DNA from: Termitidicoccus mucosus
Lineage (GTDB): Bacteria > Verrucomicrobiota > Verrucomicrobiia > Opitutales > Opitutaceae
Reading direction: 5' to 3'
Assembly (NCBI RefSeq): GCF_038725785.1
Contig: NZ_CP109797.1
Location: 38,403 to 102,402 of the forward strand
DNA length: 64,000 bases
In this document: one piece after another, positions 1 to 12,565 of the stretch
Numbering within the stretch: position 1 is the first letter of the stretch
Layout: each line of letters opens with the position of its first letter
Notes under the pieces: generated by a model
The model's database searches: none
Told to the model about the DNA's origin: nothing
Seen by the model: only the letters and a program-made list of their open reading frames with translations
Position numbers and translations under genes: made by a program

Positions 1-761
1 CACCCTGTCTATCAGCGAGCCAAAAAGGGCTCTTCCATCGCCCAGGCTAGGCGGATAAGCGTTACGCCAAAACGACTGCATGACATATTGAATGATGCGA
101 AGACATACTTCGTGATCAAAAGCAGCACCGGAATTGCAGCGCAGCATCGAGGTCGCCGCGCCGGGAAAGGTCATCGAGTATCCCGGCTACCGCGTGGTCA
201 TCGACCGGTGTTTCGCTTCGACCGGGATGACACCTTGTTTTCCGCGCCATCTTCATCAACGATTCCGATGAACCGCTCCACTACAAGCCGCAGGAAGTGG
301 GATTGCGCGTTGGGCGAAACATTTATTGGCCCAGCTTCGCGCAGCTCCCCGGCGAGATACCGGCCCGCAATCCCGCCCGTGTGACTTGGGAGCTGTCGCC
401 CGAGATCGAAACTGTCGCCATCACCGACCCGGAGGTCGCACGGCGGAGGTCAAAACCAAAAGGGTGCGCTTCTCTCGCAAACAGGACGTTACAAGATTGT
501 TGCCTCAACCGCGAAGAGACGGACCGATACGCTCTATTTCTCCATCAACTACCCGGTTTCGGCAGACGAACCAAACCCTCTTGTCGTGTCCAAGGGCGAC
601 CGGGATTTCGGCATCCGCAAGCTGACCGTCACGCAACCCGAGGCCGGGCAAAATATAGGGTATATAACCTATACCGGGACCTCGGATGGACGCCGCGCTG
701 ACATTTCAATCGACAACGACTTTCTCCGGTCGTTGACGCACGAAAGGAAGTGAGCCAATGA
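1..761 (+). pseudogene. trbG 3' part, frame-broken first copy
   Basis: Same sequence as 51099-51867. Slips include a lost A near base 116, a lost A in CCAGG near 206 and a lost T in CCTGG near 727. The 5' part of this gene lies at 50736-51098, so the window start falls inside it. See the clean copy for function. Confidence 0.9.
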
Positions 762-1869
762 GTGTTTTCGGCAGAGTCAAACGCCTCATATTCAAGCCTT
801 ATTTTGGGGTTTTGGTCCTGGTTGTGCTGTTTGGCATAATAGGATACCGCCTCTACAATGGCAGCACCGAGCGCCGTCGGTCCACTAGCGCGCCCGCCGA
901 GAAGGCTGCGGAGGCGAAACACAGGCAGGAAGAGGCTCCGAATCAGCCGGTGGTTGCGAAATTCGGCGCGTCCGTCTCAAAATTCATCGCGCCACCCGAG
1001 GAGCCAAGAAAATCCAACCAAGACGAAGGCCCGCCACCCATACCGAGAACGTCAAGAAGCAGCTCGTCACGGAGCCAACCCCGATTGCGCTTTATCCTTA
1101 CAGGCCCGCGCCAAAAAAGAGAACGCTGCAACCGGCGACCTACTACTTGCCTCCCTATCGGTTGATACGCTGCATGCTCATTTCCTCGCCGGAGACCGGC
1201 AACCCGAGACGCCAATCATTGCCATCACACTGGAAGACACCGTCAACATCGACAAGGACGGAGCGACTCGCGTTGTCATTCCGCAGGCGTCGAATTGCAC
1301 GGGATGGGCAACCGAATCCCGCGCGCGATTCCATCACGGCGTCAGGCCGCTGGACTTTGTCTGGCGAACCAACAGCGAACAGAACTCCATGACGCTGTCG
1401 GTCGCCGGCACCGCCTTGACGAGGGATTACGACGAAACGCGGGGAATATGGGGACCGGATGAGAAGAAGGCGGGCATCAAAGGGCATCGCTTCCAAAGCA
1501 TCAGCGAAAGCGCGGTCAAGTTGGTCCTCCTCGATGCCATTGCGGCCATGACGCGCAAGTTGAAGGATTATAATCCCGTGATAAATCCGCTGACAAACCA
1601 GACGGTGAATCAGGAGGTGCCCGGCGTCAAAATGCCGCCTTGGAGGGCGTGGCCGGGGTGTCGATAGGATAAGCAAGCTGCTTGACGACATGCGCAAACA
1701 GATCGACGAGAAGGGATACTATGTGGCCGTCCTTCCGGGCAAAGAATTTTATTTATACACACTGGAACCCATTGACCTTCGCCGCTCAACCTTGCCGCCA
1801 GAGGAATACAAGTCTGGCAAAGAAGAGCCGGCTCAAAAGTCCGAACCTCAAAACCAGTCCGCCGCCTAA
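758..1869 (+). pseudogene. trbI, frame-broken first copy
   Basis: Copy of 51864-52985. Several single-base losses in C, G and A runs between 1040 and 1665 break the frame. The start overlaps the trbG stop exactly as in the clean copy. Confidence 0.9.
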
Positions 1870-1884
1870 TCGCCGAGTTTTACC

Positions 1885-2945
1885 ATGAAGACACCCAATC
1901 CATCCCCACGCCCCTTCCCCTCTCCCGGAGAGAGGAACCCTCCGCTGTGCGCGGCGACGGCCTTCGGGCCGCCTTTCAGGGCGCGTTCCGCGTTCCCCGT
2001 GCTCGCGCCGCCCTCGCCGGAGCATGCGCGCTTTCAGTCCTCTTTGCCGCTGGATGCGCCAGCGCGAAGAAGCCGGTTGAAGTAAAACCCGAGGCGACGC
2101 CCACGCGCATTGTATTCATGGAGCCGCCGAGCGAACAACCGCCTGTGCTGCCCGCCGAATACGAGGAGTATTACGTGGGCATGTTGCAGAGTCCAACGAA
2201 CCCGGAGATGGCGTATCTGCCGGGCAAGGCCTACGTGCAGACCAAGCCGGCGCGCTTCAACCGGGCGGCGACGAATGTCGCGCCCACGGACGGCACCCCG
2301 GCCGCAAACTCTGTTCAGCCGCGGGCCGGTGCAGACATCCCGATCTGCCGATTACCACCCGGAGCCGACTGACACCGAAGTTTCCATCTATTTTGCCAAC
2401 GCGCAGCGCACTCTGGCCGGCCTTGTCGAAACGAACGACCGTCTGCAAAAACGGGTTGCCGAACTCGAGAAAGCTCAGGAGGACATCGAGGATGCCCGTG
2501 CGAATCAAGCGGCGACTGCCCTCGCCTCTACGCCGGCAGGCACCGCTGCCTTTGGCGCTAGGCTCCAAAATCCCGCCGCGGCAGCGGCGTCCGAGGACTT
2601 CGACATGCCATCGGATGCAGGCCTGACCATCATCCGTCCAAATTCGGAGTATGTGATCGAGCTTGACCCGAATTTTTCAATTTGCCGCGCAGCTCGTCCA
2701 ACAACCCTTTTGAGCAGATTTATCAGCCTCCTGTGACACTGCATGAAGCGACGCTGGTGGTTTCGGGTATCGTTACCGGTGGACGGCCGGGTGCGATTTT
2801 GAACAACCAACCCTATCTGATCGGTGAGCATTTCAAAGGGCTGACCCTGCACCGGGTAGATGCTGATACCGCCTATTTGCGGAAGGACAGGTTTCTGCTC
2901 GCCTGTCCGGTTTCAAAACGCGAACTGCGCTTGCGCATACCCTAA
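1885..2945 (+). pseudogene. PilP-like lipoprotein, frame-broken first copy
   Basis: Copy of 53001-54071. Losses near 1905-1945, in the repeat-derived leader, and near 2300 and 2675 break the frame. The C-terminal part reads cleanly to the stop. Confidence 0.9.
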
Positions 2946-2948
2946 GCC

Positions 2949-4176
2949 ATGCCGCTCTACCTAGCCACTTGCGTTGACGAGAACGCGAAGACCATCACCG
3001 AGACGTTGGAGGCTGCCAACGTCACCGCCTTGCGCCAGATCGTCGAGGCCAAGCGTCTGTTTCTCGTAAGCCAGCGTGAGGCCAATCGCAAAGCAGGCGG
3101 TGGCAGCACCCGGCTTTCCATGAAGATACAGCGCGACTTGTTCGACGTGATTGCCTTGCAGCTCCGCAATAATGTCATGACCGACGTCATCATAAGGAAG
3201 CTCAAGGAGAATTTCCCGAACGCGGCTGCGCGCAAGGTATTGCGCGGCATTGACCATGAGCTGGACATTTCAAGAAGCACTCTCACGGACGCGATGGCGA
3301 GATACCCGCGCAGTTTCAACGAAGGGGTCATCGAGTCGATTCGCGTAAGCGAGGCAGCGGTGTCAAGGCCCTCGCCGAGCGATTCGCGGACTTGCGCGAC
3401 CAGATTGATTTCAGACTGGAAATTCGCGGAACGGTCAAAAGGCGCTGTCCTATCCGGCGATGATCGGGACGATGGCGTGCGGATTGCTGGCGTTCGTCAT
3501 GCTCGTGGTTATCCCAAAATTGCAGGCATTGCTCACCATGCTTCACGTCCCGCTGCCGGCGCTCACGCGCGCCGTGCTTGGCGCGTCCATGTTCACGGTT
3601 AATCACTGGCCCCTCTTGCTTGGCGTGGCGGTCGGGCTTGTCGTGCTTTGGCGAGTTCTTCGCAAAGCAGAGCCGGCGGCCGTCGCGATGGATCTGGTTT
3701 TCATCCGCATTCCGGTCATCGGTTATATTATCAAGTCCCTTGTCACTGCCGAGGTGTCCAAAATATACCGGGCGCTTTATCGCGCCGGCATGCCGGCGAA
3801 CGAAACGCTTCGCGCATGCGCGGCCGTAATGAGCAACAAGGCGGCGAAGGCGGCGATCAACCGGTCACGAGAAAAGCTCGAAAGCGGGATATTAAATACC
3901 GGCGATGCAGAAAACTACGCCATCACGTCCGCCTTGAGCGAGACAGGGTATTTCCGGATATGGCCCTGACCATCATTCAAAGCGGTGAAGCGAGCGGCGG
4001 GTTGGTGGAGGCATTGGACAGTGTGGCCCAAAAATATGCTGACGAAGCCAAGACACGCATTCGCACGCTGCTGGCCGTTTTGAAAAATTCACGATGGTCC
4101 TCATTGTCGCGGGGTTGGCGTTATCATCGTCGCCTGCATGCAGCCCATCTTTACCATCACCCAGAATATCCGATGA
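2949..4176 (+). pseudogene. PilC/GspF-like protein, frame-broken first copy
   Basis: Copy of 54075-55307, with losses near 3354, 3439, 3955, 4081 and 4115. Confidence 0.9.
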
Positions 4177-5081
4177 AATCCATGCATCATCGCCAGAAAA
4201 CTCGCGCTTTCACGCTTATCGAGATCCTTATCGTTTGCGCCATTATCTCGGGGTTGTTTGCCCTGTCCGTGCCGACCATTATGGGATGGCTGGAAAAGAG
4301 CCAGCTCGATGCCGAGACGAATGCCCTCAACGCCATCCGAGACGATGTCGTTCGGTCGTTTGATTCGACCGATTTTGCCAACGTCAACATTGCCGCGCTC
4401 GCCGGCGACGTGCCCGATGGCGTGCCGCCAACCGTCTTTACCGGCAATCCTGACGGCAGCTATCCGACGACCAGCGTGGCGGATTGGTATGCCAAAATCG
4501 CTACGCTCCGCGGGACCGGTTTTGGCACCGCCGCGCCTAGCTCCCAGCCAGCCGTGAAAGACATACTATACAATCACTATGGCCGGGCTCGTGGTTTAGT
4601 TGCCGCCGCTCCACAGGCGCGTGCGCAACGTTTCTTGCTCTTTTCTATCATGGCGCCGAACGAGCAACTTGTCATGCCGGCAAATGACGGTTCGCCAGAA
4701 TGGTTCGAGGCCATCTGGAATACCGAATGGGACACGAAGGGCGGTTCGATACCGGCCTACTGGGCTGCGCGCCTCACCGCCGATCAGCAGGCCGCTTGGA
4801 ACGGTTCCGCAGGCACTGGCTCGCGGCTTTATCTCATGCGTGTCATTCGCATCACGCTGCCGCGTTATGTGCTGCGCATCTCCAACAACCACCCGACCGG
4901 CAACGGCTACATTTACTTCAACAACGGATGGGCGTGGAGGCGCCGGCAGAGTCGGGGTGACCGAGTCTCCCGCCATCCTTGGAGGCCGGCAGATCGTGGT
5001 AAAGAAGGGTGCGGACGAGGCTTCCGCCCTTGAGACCAACCGGTTTTGCTTCGCGACGACAGTGATGTCTTTATCCAATAG
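4173..5081 (+). pseudogene. Prepilin 1, frame-broken first copy
   Basis: Copy of 55304-56215. The first 700 bases are intact; losses near 4925, 4960 and 5045 break the C-terminal part. Confidence 0.9.
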
Positions 5082-5187
5082 CCCGCCGCAAATTTTTGCA
5101 GCCACGAGCCTTAACAATCTTTCGGATTGCAAATCTCTTAAAATAATTTCAGCTATCCAATATGGAAAATAACGAGGACCCCGAATT

Positions 5188-5494
5188 ATGACTGCCAACC
5201 TGACCAAACGAGAAATAGTTCTGGAGATCTACGAGAAAACCGGATTTCCGCAAAAGAGGTTGTCGTGACCGTTCAGATGGCACTCGACATCATCATGAGG
5301 GCTCTCGCGGAGGGCCGCAATGCCGAGCTTCGCAATTTCGGTGTTTTGGAAGTGCAAAACGCAAGTCCCGCATTGGCCGCAACCCAAACAAGCCCGCCGA
5401 GACAGTTGTCATTCCCGAGCGCGCCGTGGTCAAGTTCAAGTCGGGCAAGATACTCAAGCAGCTTATCAAGAAAATCGACATCGCGAGGCTCTAG
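5188..5494 (+). pseudogene. HU/IHF-like protein, frame-broken first copy
   Basis: Copy of 56323-56631, with an A lost from an A5 run near 5256 and another near 5358. Confidence 0.9.
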
Positions 5495-5573
5495 GCGCTT
5501 TCCGGGACGTTTCCGGCGCGCCTGATGTTTTTGTTGATGGCGGCTGATTTTTCGGAAAATATCTCCTTGTAAA

Positions 5574-5592
5574 TTTGGGCTATTAGGCCAAT
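5574..5592 (+). promoter_or_regulatory. Conserved palindrome upstream of metalloprotease (first copy)
   Basis: TTTGGGCTATTAGGCCAAT, identical to 56712-56730, ten bases before the first possible start of the metalloprotease gene. Confidence 0.6.
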
Positions 5593-5601
5593 ATCCCAGG
5601 C

Positions 5602-7783
5602 ATGAAACCACTTTCCCATCCTCTTCACACTATGAAAAAGAATCTGCCCATTGCCATTGGCGTCCTCACGGTCGCCATCGCATTTATCGCGATGCGCAAC
5701 ACCGAGAATAAAACCGGCCAGAAAACCGAGGCTCCAGAGGTTGCGCCGGTAATCGTGCTTGCGGATCTCGCGCAACCATTGCCTGCCGCCGAAAAGCCGG
5801 AGCCGGCAATCGTGCCTGACTACACGGCGCGTTCTTTTGCGTCGGTCTTCCCGGCATCGACACGCCGCGAAGCTGGCGCGCCTTCAAACCGGAGAGGTTG
5901 ACCGTCGCGCCCATCGACGGCGCGCCGATCAGCTTCACCAGACCGGCTATGCCGAGGCAAACGGCCGGACCTCGTGGTCGGGAAGGAACGAGGACGCGCC
6001 GCTCGCCTCGTTCGTTTTTTCCGCCAATGAAAAGGCCTGGGCGGGCGTGATGCTTTTGCCGGACGGCAGCGAATACGCCATGCACAGTCTTGCGGACGGC
6101 TCCGTTGCCGTGCGCCGGACCGCCACAAGTCCCCTACCCTGCCCCGTGGACGAATCGCACGCGGCCGACGTGAGCACCGTGGCGGCCAAAGCCGCTCATT
6201 CGGTTATGCACGACACTGGAGCGGCGGTTGCCGCCGCTGACGCCGGTCTTGAAAGGACCTATGCCTTCGATGCCGCGGAGCTGCCCACCGAGCCGGAACT
6301 CGATTTGCCGGATGCCAATGGCATTTATTACTCGGCGCTGCTGATCGCCGTGGACAAGCATTTCGTAAACGCTCTCGGTCTGCCCGTGTCGGCTACCCAG
6401 AACAAAAGCAAGCGCAAGTTGACGTGACGTGCGCCGCCTACACCATGGCAATGAATATCATCCTGCAAAACAGTCAGGTTGACAATTTGCGTTGGGCACT
6501 CGTCGGCACGGTCATCGCCCCAGATGATTTCAGCAACCAAAGCATAAGCAGTTCACTCGATGAAATGGCCTATTTTGGGGCGAAATACCAAGATGGTTCT
6601 CCCGTCAATCCCTCTGAAAAATGGGAGGGCCGGCTCGCCGGGAGGCCTCGAAGCTTGGTGCCGACCAAATACTCTTTATTGCCGGTGCGTATATTACCGG
6701 TGACCATGCCGGCATTGCTGTTCAGAGCGCCGACGATGATAACCGTTTTTCTCCTTATGCAACCGCTTACGATGTCTTCGGTGTCAAAACGTTTGCCCAC
6801 GAGCTTGGACATACTTTCGGGCTCAGACATGACCGGGTAACTGACAATGTTCCAGATAATAATGGTAAGTATTACTATGGTTACGAATGGTATTTACCCG
6901 ATTTGAATAACAATTCGGCGTTGGCCTCGAATGGCGATGTCATGTCTTATGCCGCCAATCCAGTCGCATATTTTTCGAACCCTCAGATTGAACTCAACAA
7001 CGCTGATGTCGCGATGGGCCATTATCAATTCCCGGCAGGCACCTCGCGTATTGGCGTTCCTGCCAGCGAGGCGAAGGCCGCCGACGCTTCCGCTGGCTGC
7101 GGGAAAAAGCCCGGCAGATGGCGAGCTTCCGCAAATCGCTGGTTTTCTCTATAATCCGCCCGGCAGCACGGCCGTTGCTCCCGGCTCGATGCTGACGCTC
7201 TCCGCCCTTGCCACTGTCGGGCGCACCGATCTCGGCAATGATGACAAAATTTCGTATCAGTGGTTTTTAATAATTTCCCCATCACCAGTATCGCCAGCGG
7301 CACCGCGAGCGTTGACCATTCCGAGCGTGTCCGCCGCGAATGCCGGCACCTACCACGTGCGCGCCACCTCGATGGGCGAGGTCACGGTTTTGAGCACGTC
7401 GGCAGTCGTTTCCGTGACCTCTGGCCTGCCGGTCATCGCTTCTCATCCCCAATCGGTTTCCGTTGCCAAGGGCGGCATCCTGACGCTCTCCGCCAGCGTC
7501 AGCGGGTCCAACCTTGCATTTCAATGGAAGCGCAACGGTGTGGCTATTACCGGGGCCAATAGCCCGACCTACACAAAACCGGCGTCACGGACGCCGACGA
7601 GGGCACTTACACGCTTACCGTAAGCAATGACAGTGGCTCGGTCACGAGCCAGCCGGCCACCGTGACGGTGACGGGCGGCTCGGACGGCGGCAACGACAAT
7701 GGCGGTGGAGGCGGTGCGCCTGGCACTCTCTATCTCGTTCTTTGGCTTCCCTCATCGTAATTAAATTTATCCGTGGGAAATAA
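5602..7783 (+). pseudogene. M12-type metalloprotease, frame-broken first copy
   Basis: Copy of 56740-58932. Frame slips near 5850, 5938, 6400 and 6618 and later. The zinc motif region reads cleanly near 6798. Confidence 0.9.
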
Positions 7784-7787
7784 CATC

Positions 7788-8291
7788 ATGCACATTACCA
7801 AAATCGGATTTTTATCATCTTGTCTGCGGCCCTCGCCGGATTGGTTTGTTCCGGTTGTGCTAGACGCAAACCCGCAGATTTGACCGAGGCTGAAAAACTC
7901 CGCTTCCTTCGTGACGGCATGGGCTTTGATGCTTCGCTTGCCTATGCTGACGCCTTCGATGCCGTGGTGGAATGTCTGAGAGATCGAAACGGTGATACAG
8001 TGACCATAAACAAGGACGCAGGCTTGATTACCTCCATCACGGAAAAGGGCGGCGAGCGTCAGACTAGCACGTGTGATGGTCTCCCTCATCAAGCAGAGCG
8101 AGAAAGCCACCACAGTGCGGGTTGCTGTTGCTACGCAAACATTGGGACGGTCTTGGTTTTCATCTTGGTCGAAGCCAAAAGTCACCACGGGCGAGACCAA
8201 CGAGATGGTTAAGACGTTAAACGCACGCATCTTCGATCACACTATTTCCCAACAGCTTAACCAACTCCGCGTAGCACCGATTACGTGGTAA
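7788..8291 (+). pseudogene. Small lipoprotein, frame-broken first copy
   Basis: Copy of 58937-59443. A base is lost in the T6 run near 7810, and two bases near 8073. Confidence 0.9.
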
Positions 8292-8327
8292 CCACCATCA
8301 ACCACACGAAAGGGGATTTCTTTTAAG

Positions 8328-8346
8328 TTTGGGCTATTAACCTAAT
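8328..8346 (+). promoter_or_regulatory. Conserved palindrome upstream of Trp-rich repeat protein (first copy)
   Basis: TTTGGGCTATTAACCTAAT, identical to 59480-59498. This is the most divergent copy in its right arm. Confidence 0.55.
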
Positions 8347-8357
8347 ACGCAAATATC

Positions 8358-9791
8358 ATGAAAATCATAAAAGCTAGAATCTTATTCCTTCTGACCACGG
8401 CCCTATCATTAGGGGCGAATTTGGCATCGGCTCAGATAGTCAACTATCAGGTTGAAATGCGTCAGGGCGGACCAAATTGGGGGACAGATATGGTTCCCTG
8501 ATGTATCATACTTCCCGACAGGAAGGAGAGGCCCTTGGCGGCGGCGATTGATAGCATGGTGCATCACCTTCGCTACACCTATGGTTCAAATCCGGTTAAC
8601 GACAGATATATGTGCGGCTCCTGTGGAGCTGATTTGAAAGCCAAGCTTATTGCAAAATTCGGGAATGGAAAGCCTCGCCTCCTACTTCGACTGTATCATA
8701 CATGGCTATTCCAATTCATGGGCATGGCGTAACTTCAGGACACGCTCAGTCATTTTACTGGTGGCCCATGACCATCACGTATATCGCTCCATCGGAGACA
8801 TGGACTCCTTTCGATGAACCGAATGGAGATAAATATTTATATAAAGATTGGTATGTGCTGGATGCTAGCAACTTGCAACGTGTATGGCGTCAGAATTGGC
8901 GAAAAGGTGAACGCTGCACCAGCGGAGCATCGCTTAGAACGTAATGTTGAAAATTACTTCAAGGATGAACCGAGATAAAGCCAATGGGCGATCCTTCATT
9001 TTGGGAGTATTTTGATGTCATGGTCCGCAACTGGTATGATGCCGGCGACTGGGCACCGCTGGCATCCACAGTTGCTTACGGTCAGGTTTTCACGCAAACG
9101 AAAGTTCAGAAGCAGGACTGGCAAAAGGGCGAACGATGCACGGTCGGGCCGAAAAAGGGCGAGACGCGGAATGTCATCGACTACACCAAGGAACGCCTGC
9201 AAACCCAGACCACGACCGGCCTCGCCGAGGAATGGGAGCCTTTTGACATACCGGTCGGCGGCTGGTATGACACCTCCAATTGGACACCCGACCCATCGAC
9301 GATTCCCCACGGGCAGGCTTTTACGCAGACCAAAACCCAGCGCCAGAACTGGCGCAAAGGCGAGCGATGCATCGTGGGGCCGGCGCCGGAACGGAGCGCA
9401 ACGTCGTCCCCTACCCTCGCGATCAGACCATCACCCAATCGGCGACCGGCACGCAGGAGATCTGGAATCAGGTCTATTGGTGGACCGACTGGTATCCGAT
9501 CACCGATTGGGAGCCGGCTGACCTGTCGAAGGTTCCCGTCAATACAACGGTCACTCAGACCATGCATTTCAGGCGCGATCAATTCATGAAGGAGGTCAGC
9601 AATCTGAACAACATCCGCAACGACCAGACTTATATACAGTCTGAATTTCGCAGCGAGACGAGGCAGGCGCAGGGGACGCAGCCATTGCCGACCGATGCCA
9701 CCGTCAAGGTAAAGCCGAAGGCCCCGGAGGTCAAAGTTCAAAACTCCCAAACCAAGGGCGGCGCGCAAATCAGCGTGGAAGACAAAAATGA
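8358..9791 (+). pseudogene. Trp-rich repeat protein, frame-broken first copy
   Basis: Copy of 59510-60955. Losses near 8480, 8535, 8658, 8936, 8973 and 9389; the last removes the A of a CCAGG. Confidence 0.9.
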
Positions 9792-9924
9792 CATTACGCA
9801 CCGTTATCAGTTCTCGCCCTTCCCCTCTCACTCTTGAGAGGGAACCCTCCGCTGTGCGCAGGGCGCGCTGGCGCGGCTTCGCCGCATACCCTGTGCTCGC
9901 TCCGCCGAAACAACAAATATCATC

Positions 9925-10997
9925 ATGATCAAATTGAAAGAGAATCCCGGCTTGGTTGCGATGAACGCACCTTTCATTGAGCCGATTGAGCATGGCGTCT
10001 CCATGGGCGCCTCCGACATCACGCTCTGCGCCGACATGCCCGTGATTTATCGCGTGGAGGGGCAGCTTCTGTTCGGCAAAAGACTGCCAGAGAATCATTT
10101 TAACGAACTCCACACCTTCCTTGAGCAGACCGGCGCGCGCCGTCACCTGAAAAATCACGACAGCCTCAGTTTTGACCACGATGGGAGCCGCTTCCGGCTG
10201 TCCTATTATTCCAGCGAGGATGGGGATACCATCGAGCTGCGTCTTTGCCAAAGGCCCCGCGCCCTCTTGCCGAGCTTGGGGTCCCCGCAGGTTTCCTGAA
10301 ATTATTGGACGCCCCCGCGGTATCATCATCGTCACGGGCACGACCGGCTCTGGTAAAACGACGACCTTGGGTGGAGCCATCGACCAGATCAACTCCACGC
10401 AAAGTCATAAAATCATCACGCTGGAGGACCCCATTGAGATAAGGCACGAGAACAGAAAATCCATCGTCAAGCACCGCGAGCTGGGCAGGCACTTCCAATC
10501 ATTTCCCGAGGCGATCCGGGCCGCCATGCGGCAGGACCCTGACATCATACTGTTGGGCGAGCTACGCGACCCGGAAACCATGAGCGCGGCCCTCACCGCC
10601 GCCGAGACCGGGCACTTGGTGTTCGCCACCGCGCATACCAAGGACGCTGCCGGCTGCGTGTCCCGCGTCCTCGATGCGCTGCCGGTTCCGACGCACTGGC
10701 GTCCCTCGCTGGTTCGCTCGTGGGGTGCTTGCCCAGCAACTCATTCCGGCACCGACGGCAAGCGCGTGGCGGCTTTCGAGCTTTTAATCAACACGCAGGC
10801 CGTGCGCAACTGCATCCGCGAAAAACGCATTGACCACATCCGCGACGAGATCGGCCGCAACAGCACCCGGGCATGGTCACAATGGATTACTCGCTCGAAC
10901 AGCTCGTGCGCACGCGCCGCATCACCAAGGAGACCGCCCTGTCCTTTGCATGAACCAGGCGGAATTAAAGCGAAAACTCGACCAGCTTCCCTCATGA
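9925..10997 (+). pseudogene. PilT-like ATPase, frame-broken first copy
   Basis: Copy of 61098-62177. CCTGG sites near 10680 and 10868 have lost their T, and several C and G runs are short. Confidence 0.9.
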
Positions 10998-12565
10998 ATA
11001 CTTACCAACGACTCATTATCGCCGGCGTTGCCGTCGCTCTTGCAATCACCGGCCGGGCCGTAACCCCGACCCGTTCCGAATTTCATGCGCGTCGGCGATC
11101 TTGCGGCCGAAGGCGCCCTGCCTTTGGCGCCAGGCTCAAAATCCCGCCGCGGCAGCGCGTCCGTCACCGAGGATACCGATCCGATTGACGCCATCCTCGA
11201 TGCCGGGCGCGCCCCATCACGTTCGAGGGGACCGAGATTGCCGCCGCTTTCTACCAGTTGGGCTCCTACGGGCTCAACATCAATGTTGACCCCGACGTGA
11301 CCGGCACCGCGTTGCTTCGCTTCAACGGCGGCACGCTGCGCGAGCTGATCGACGCGCTGCTTGAAACCAACGACCTGTTTTGGACGCGCAAGAGGAACAT
11401 GTTTTATGTGAAGCGAACGCAGGTGGAATTTTACTATATCGAATATCCCGGTGAACCGCACCACCAGCTCCCAGACCGCGATCAGCCTCAGCCCGAGCAC
11501 GCAGTCGGGCGGCTCCACGAACTTCGCCAATAACGGCGTCAACGCCGTCCAGCTTAATAATTCTGTCAATGCCCTTGGCAACGGTGCCTATGGCATACAG
11601 GGGACAACAGGGACTCCACTCAGTTTCAAATTTCCGAAAAAACGAGGACACGCATTGGTCCGGGGTTGAAAATGACATCAAGAGCCAGGTGCAGAAAGAT
11701 GAGAAAATTGTCCTCAACAAATTCAGCGGCATGCTGACGGTGGATACGACGCTCAAACGCCATGCATTTTGGAAATCCTATATCGAGCGACTCAACAAGC
11801 GCATCAATGCGCAGGTGTTGATTGAGGTCCGTATCGACGAGGTTGTCCAACAATGAGCATAAACTCGGCATCGACTGGACCCAGATTTCCACGGCCATTG
11901 AAAACGCCGCCACGGTGGGGCCGATTCAGACCACAACCGACATCACCACCATCGGCAGCCAAACGCTGGCTGGCGACACCCTTCTGGGCAATTTCAGCGT
12001 CGGCAAGCTCTCCGCCGCGTTCGCGGCTCTCCGGCAGCAGGGCGAAATCAAAACGCTTCTCAAACCGTCGATTCGCCTCCTCAACAACCAGAAGGGGTTT
12101 GTGAAGGCCGGCGACGACAAGACGTTCTGGAGTCTCTATTCCAACATCACGATCAACAACAACTCGATCACGCCGCAAACCACGACGCAGAAGATTTATC
12201 AGGGGCAGCGCCAGACTTTCGGCGTCGTTCTGCCCGTGACCGCGCAGATCAGTGACGACGGGTGGGTGACATTGGTCATCGAGCCGGCGCGCACCGATTT
12301 GAAGGGCACCGATGTTTCGCCGGACGGTGAGCAGACTTCGCCGACCACCGCCGACCAGCGCATTTCCACGATGCTCCGGCTTCGCGATAATGAATCCGCC
12401 ATTATCGGCGGCCTCAGCAACGAAACCAGTGGCGAGCAGACGCGCGGGGTCCCCGGCCTCAGCGCCATCAAATTCCTTGGTTTGGGCAAACTGTTCAGGA
12501 CGGATGCCAAATTTACGACGATCTCCGAACTCGTCGTGACCGTCAGCGTGAAGATTATTCAATGA
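10994..12565 (+). pseudogene. Secretin, frame-broken first copy
   Basis: Copy of 62174-63760. Broken by losses between 11065 and 11850; the last 700 bases, with the secretin core, are clean. Confidence 0.9.

Noticed and set aside
9181..10398. 405-residue minus-strand open frame
   Set aside because: Antisense of the Trp-rich and PilT-like genes; in the clean copy the same region does not keep this frame whole.
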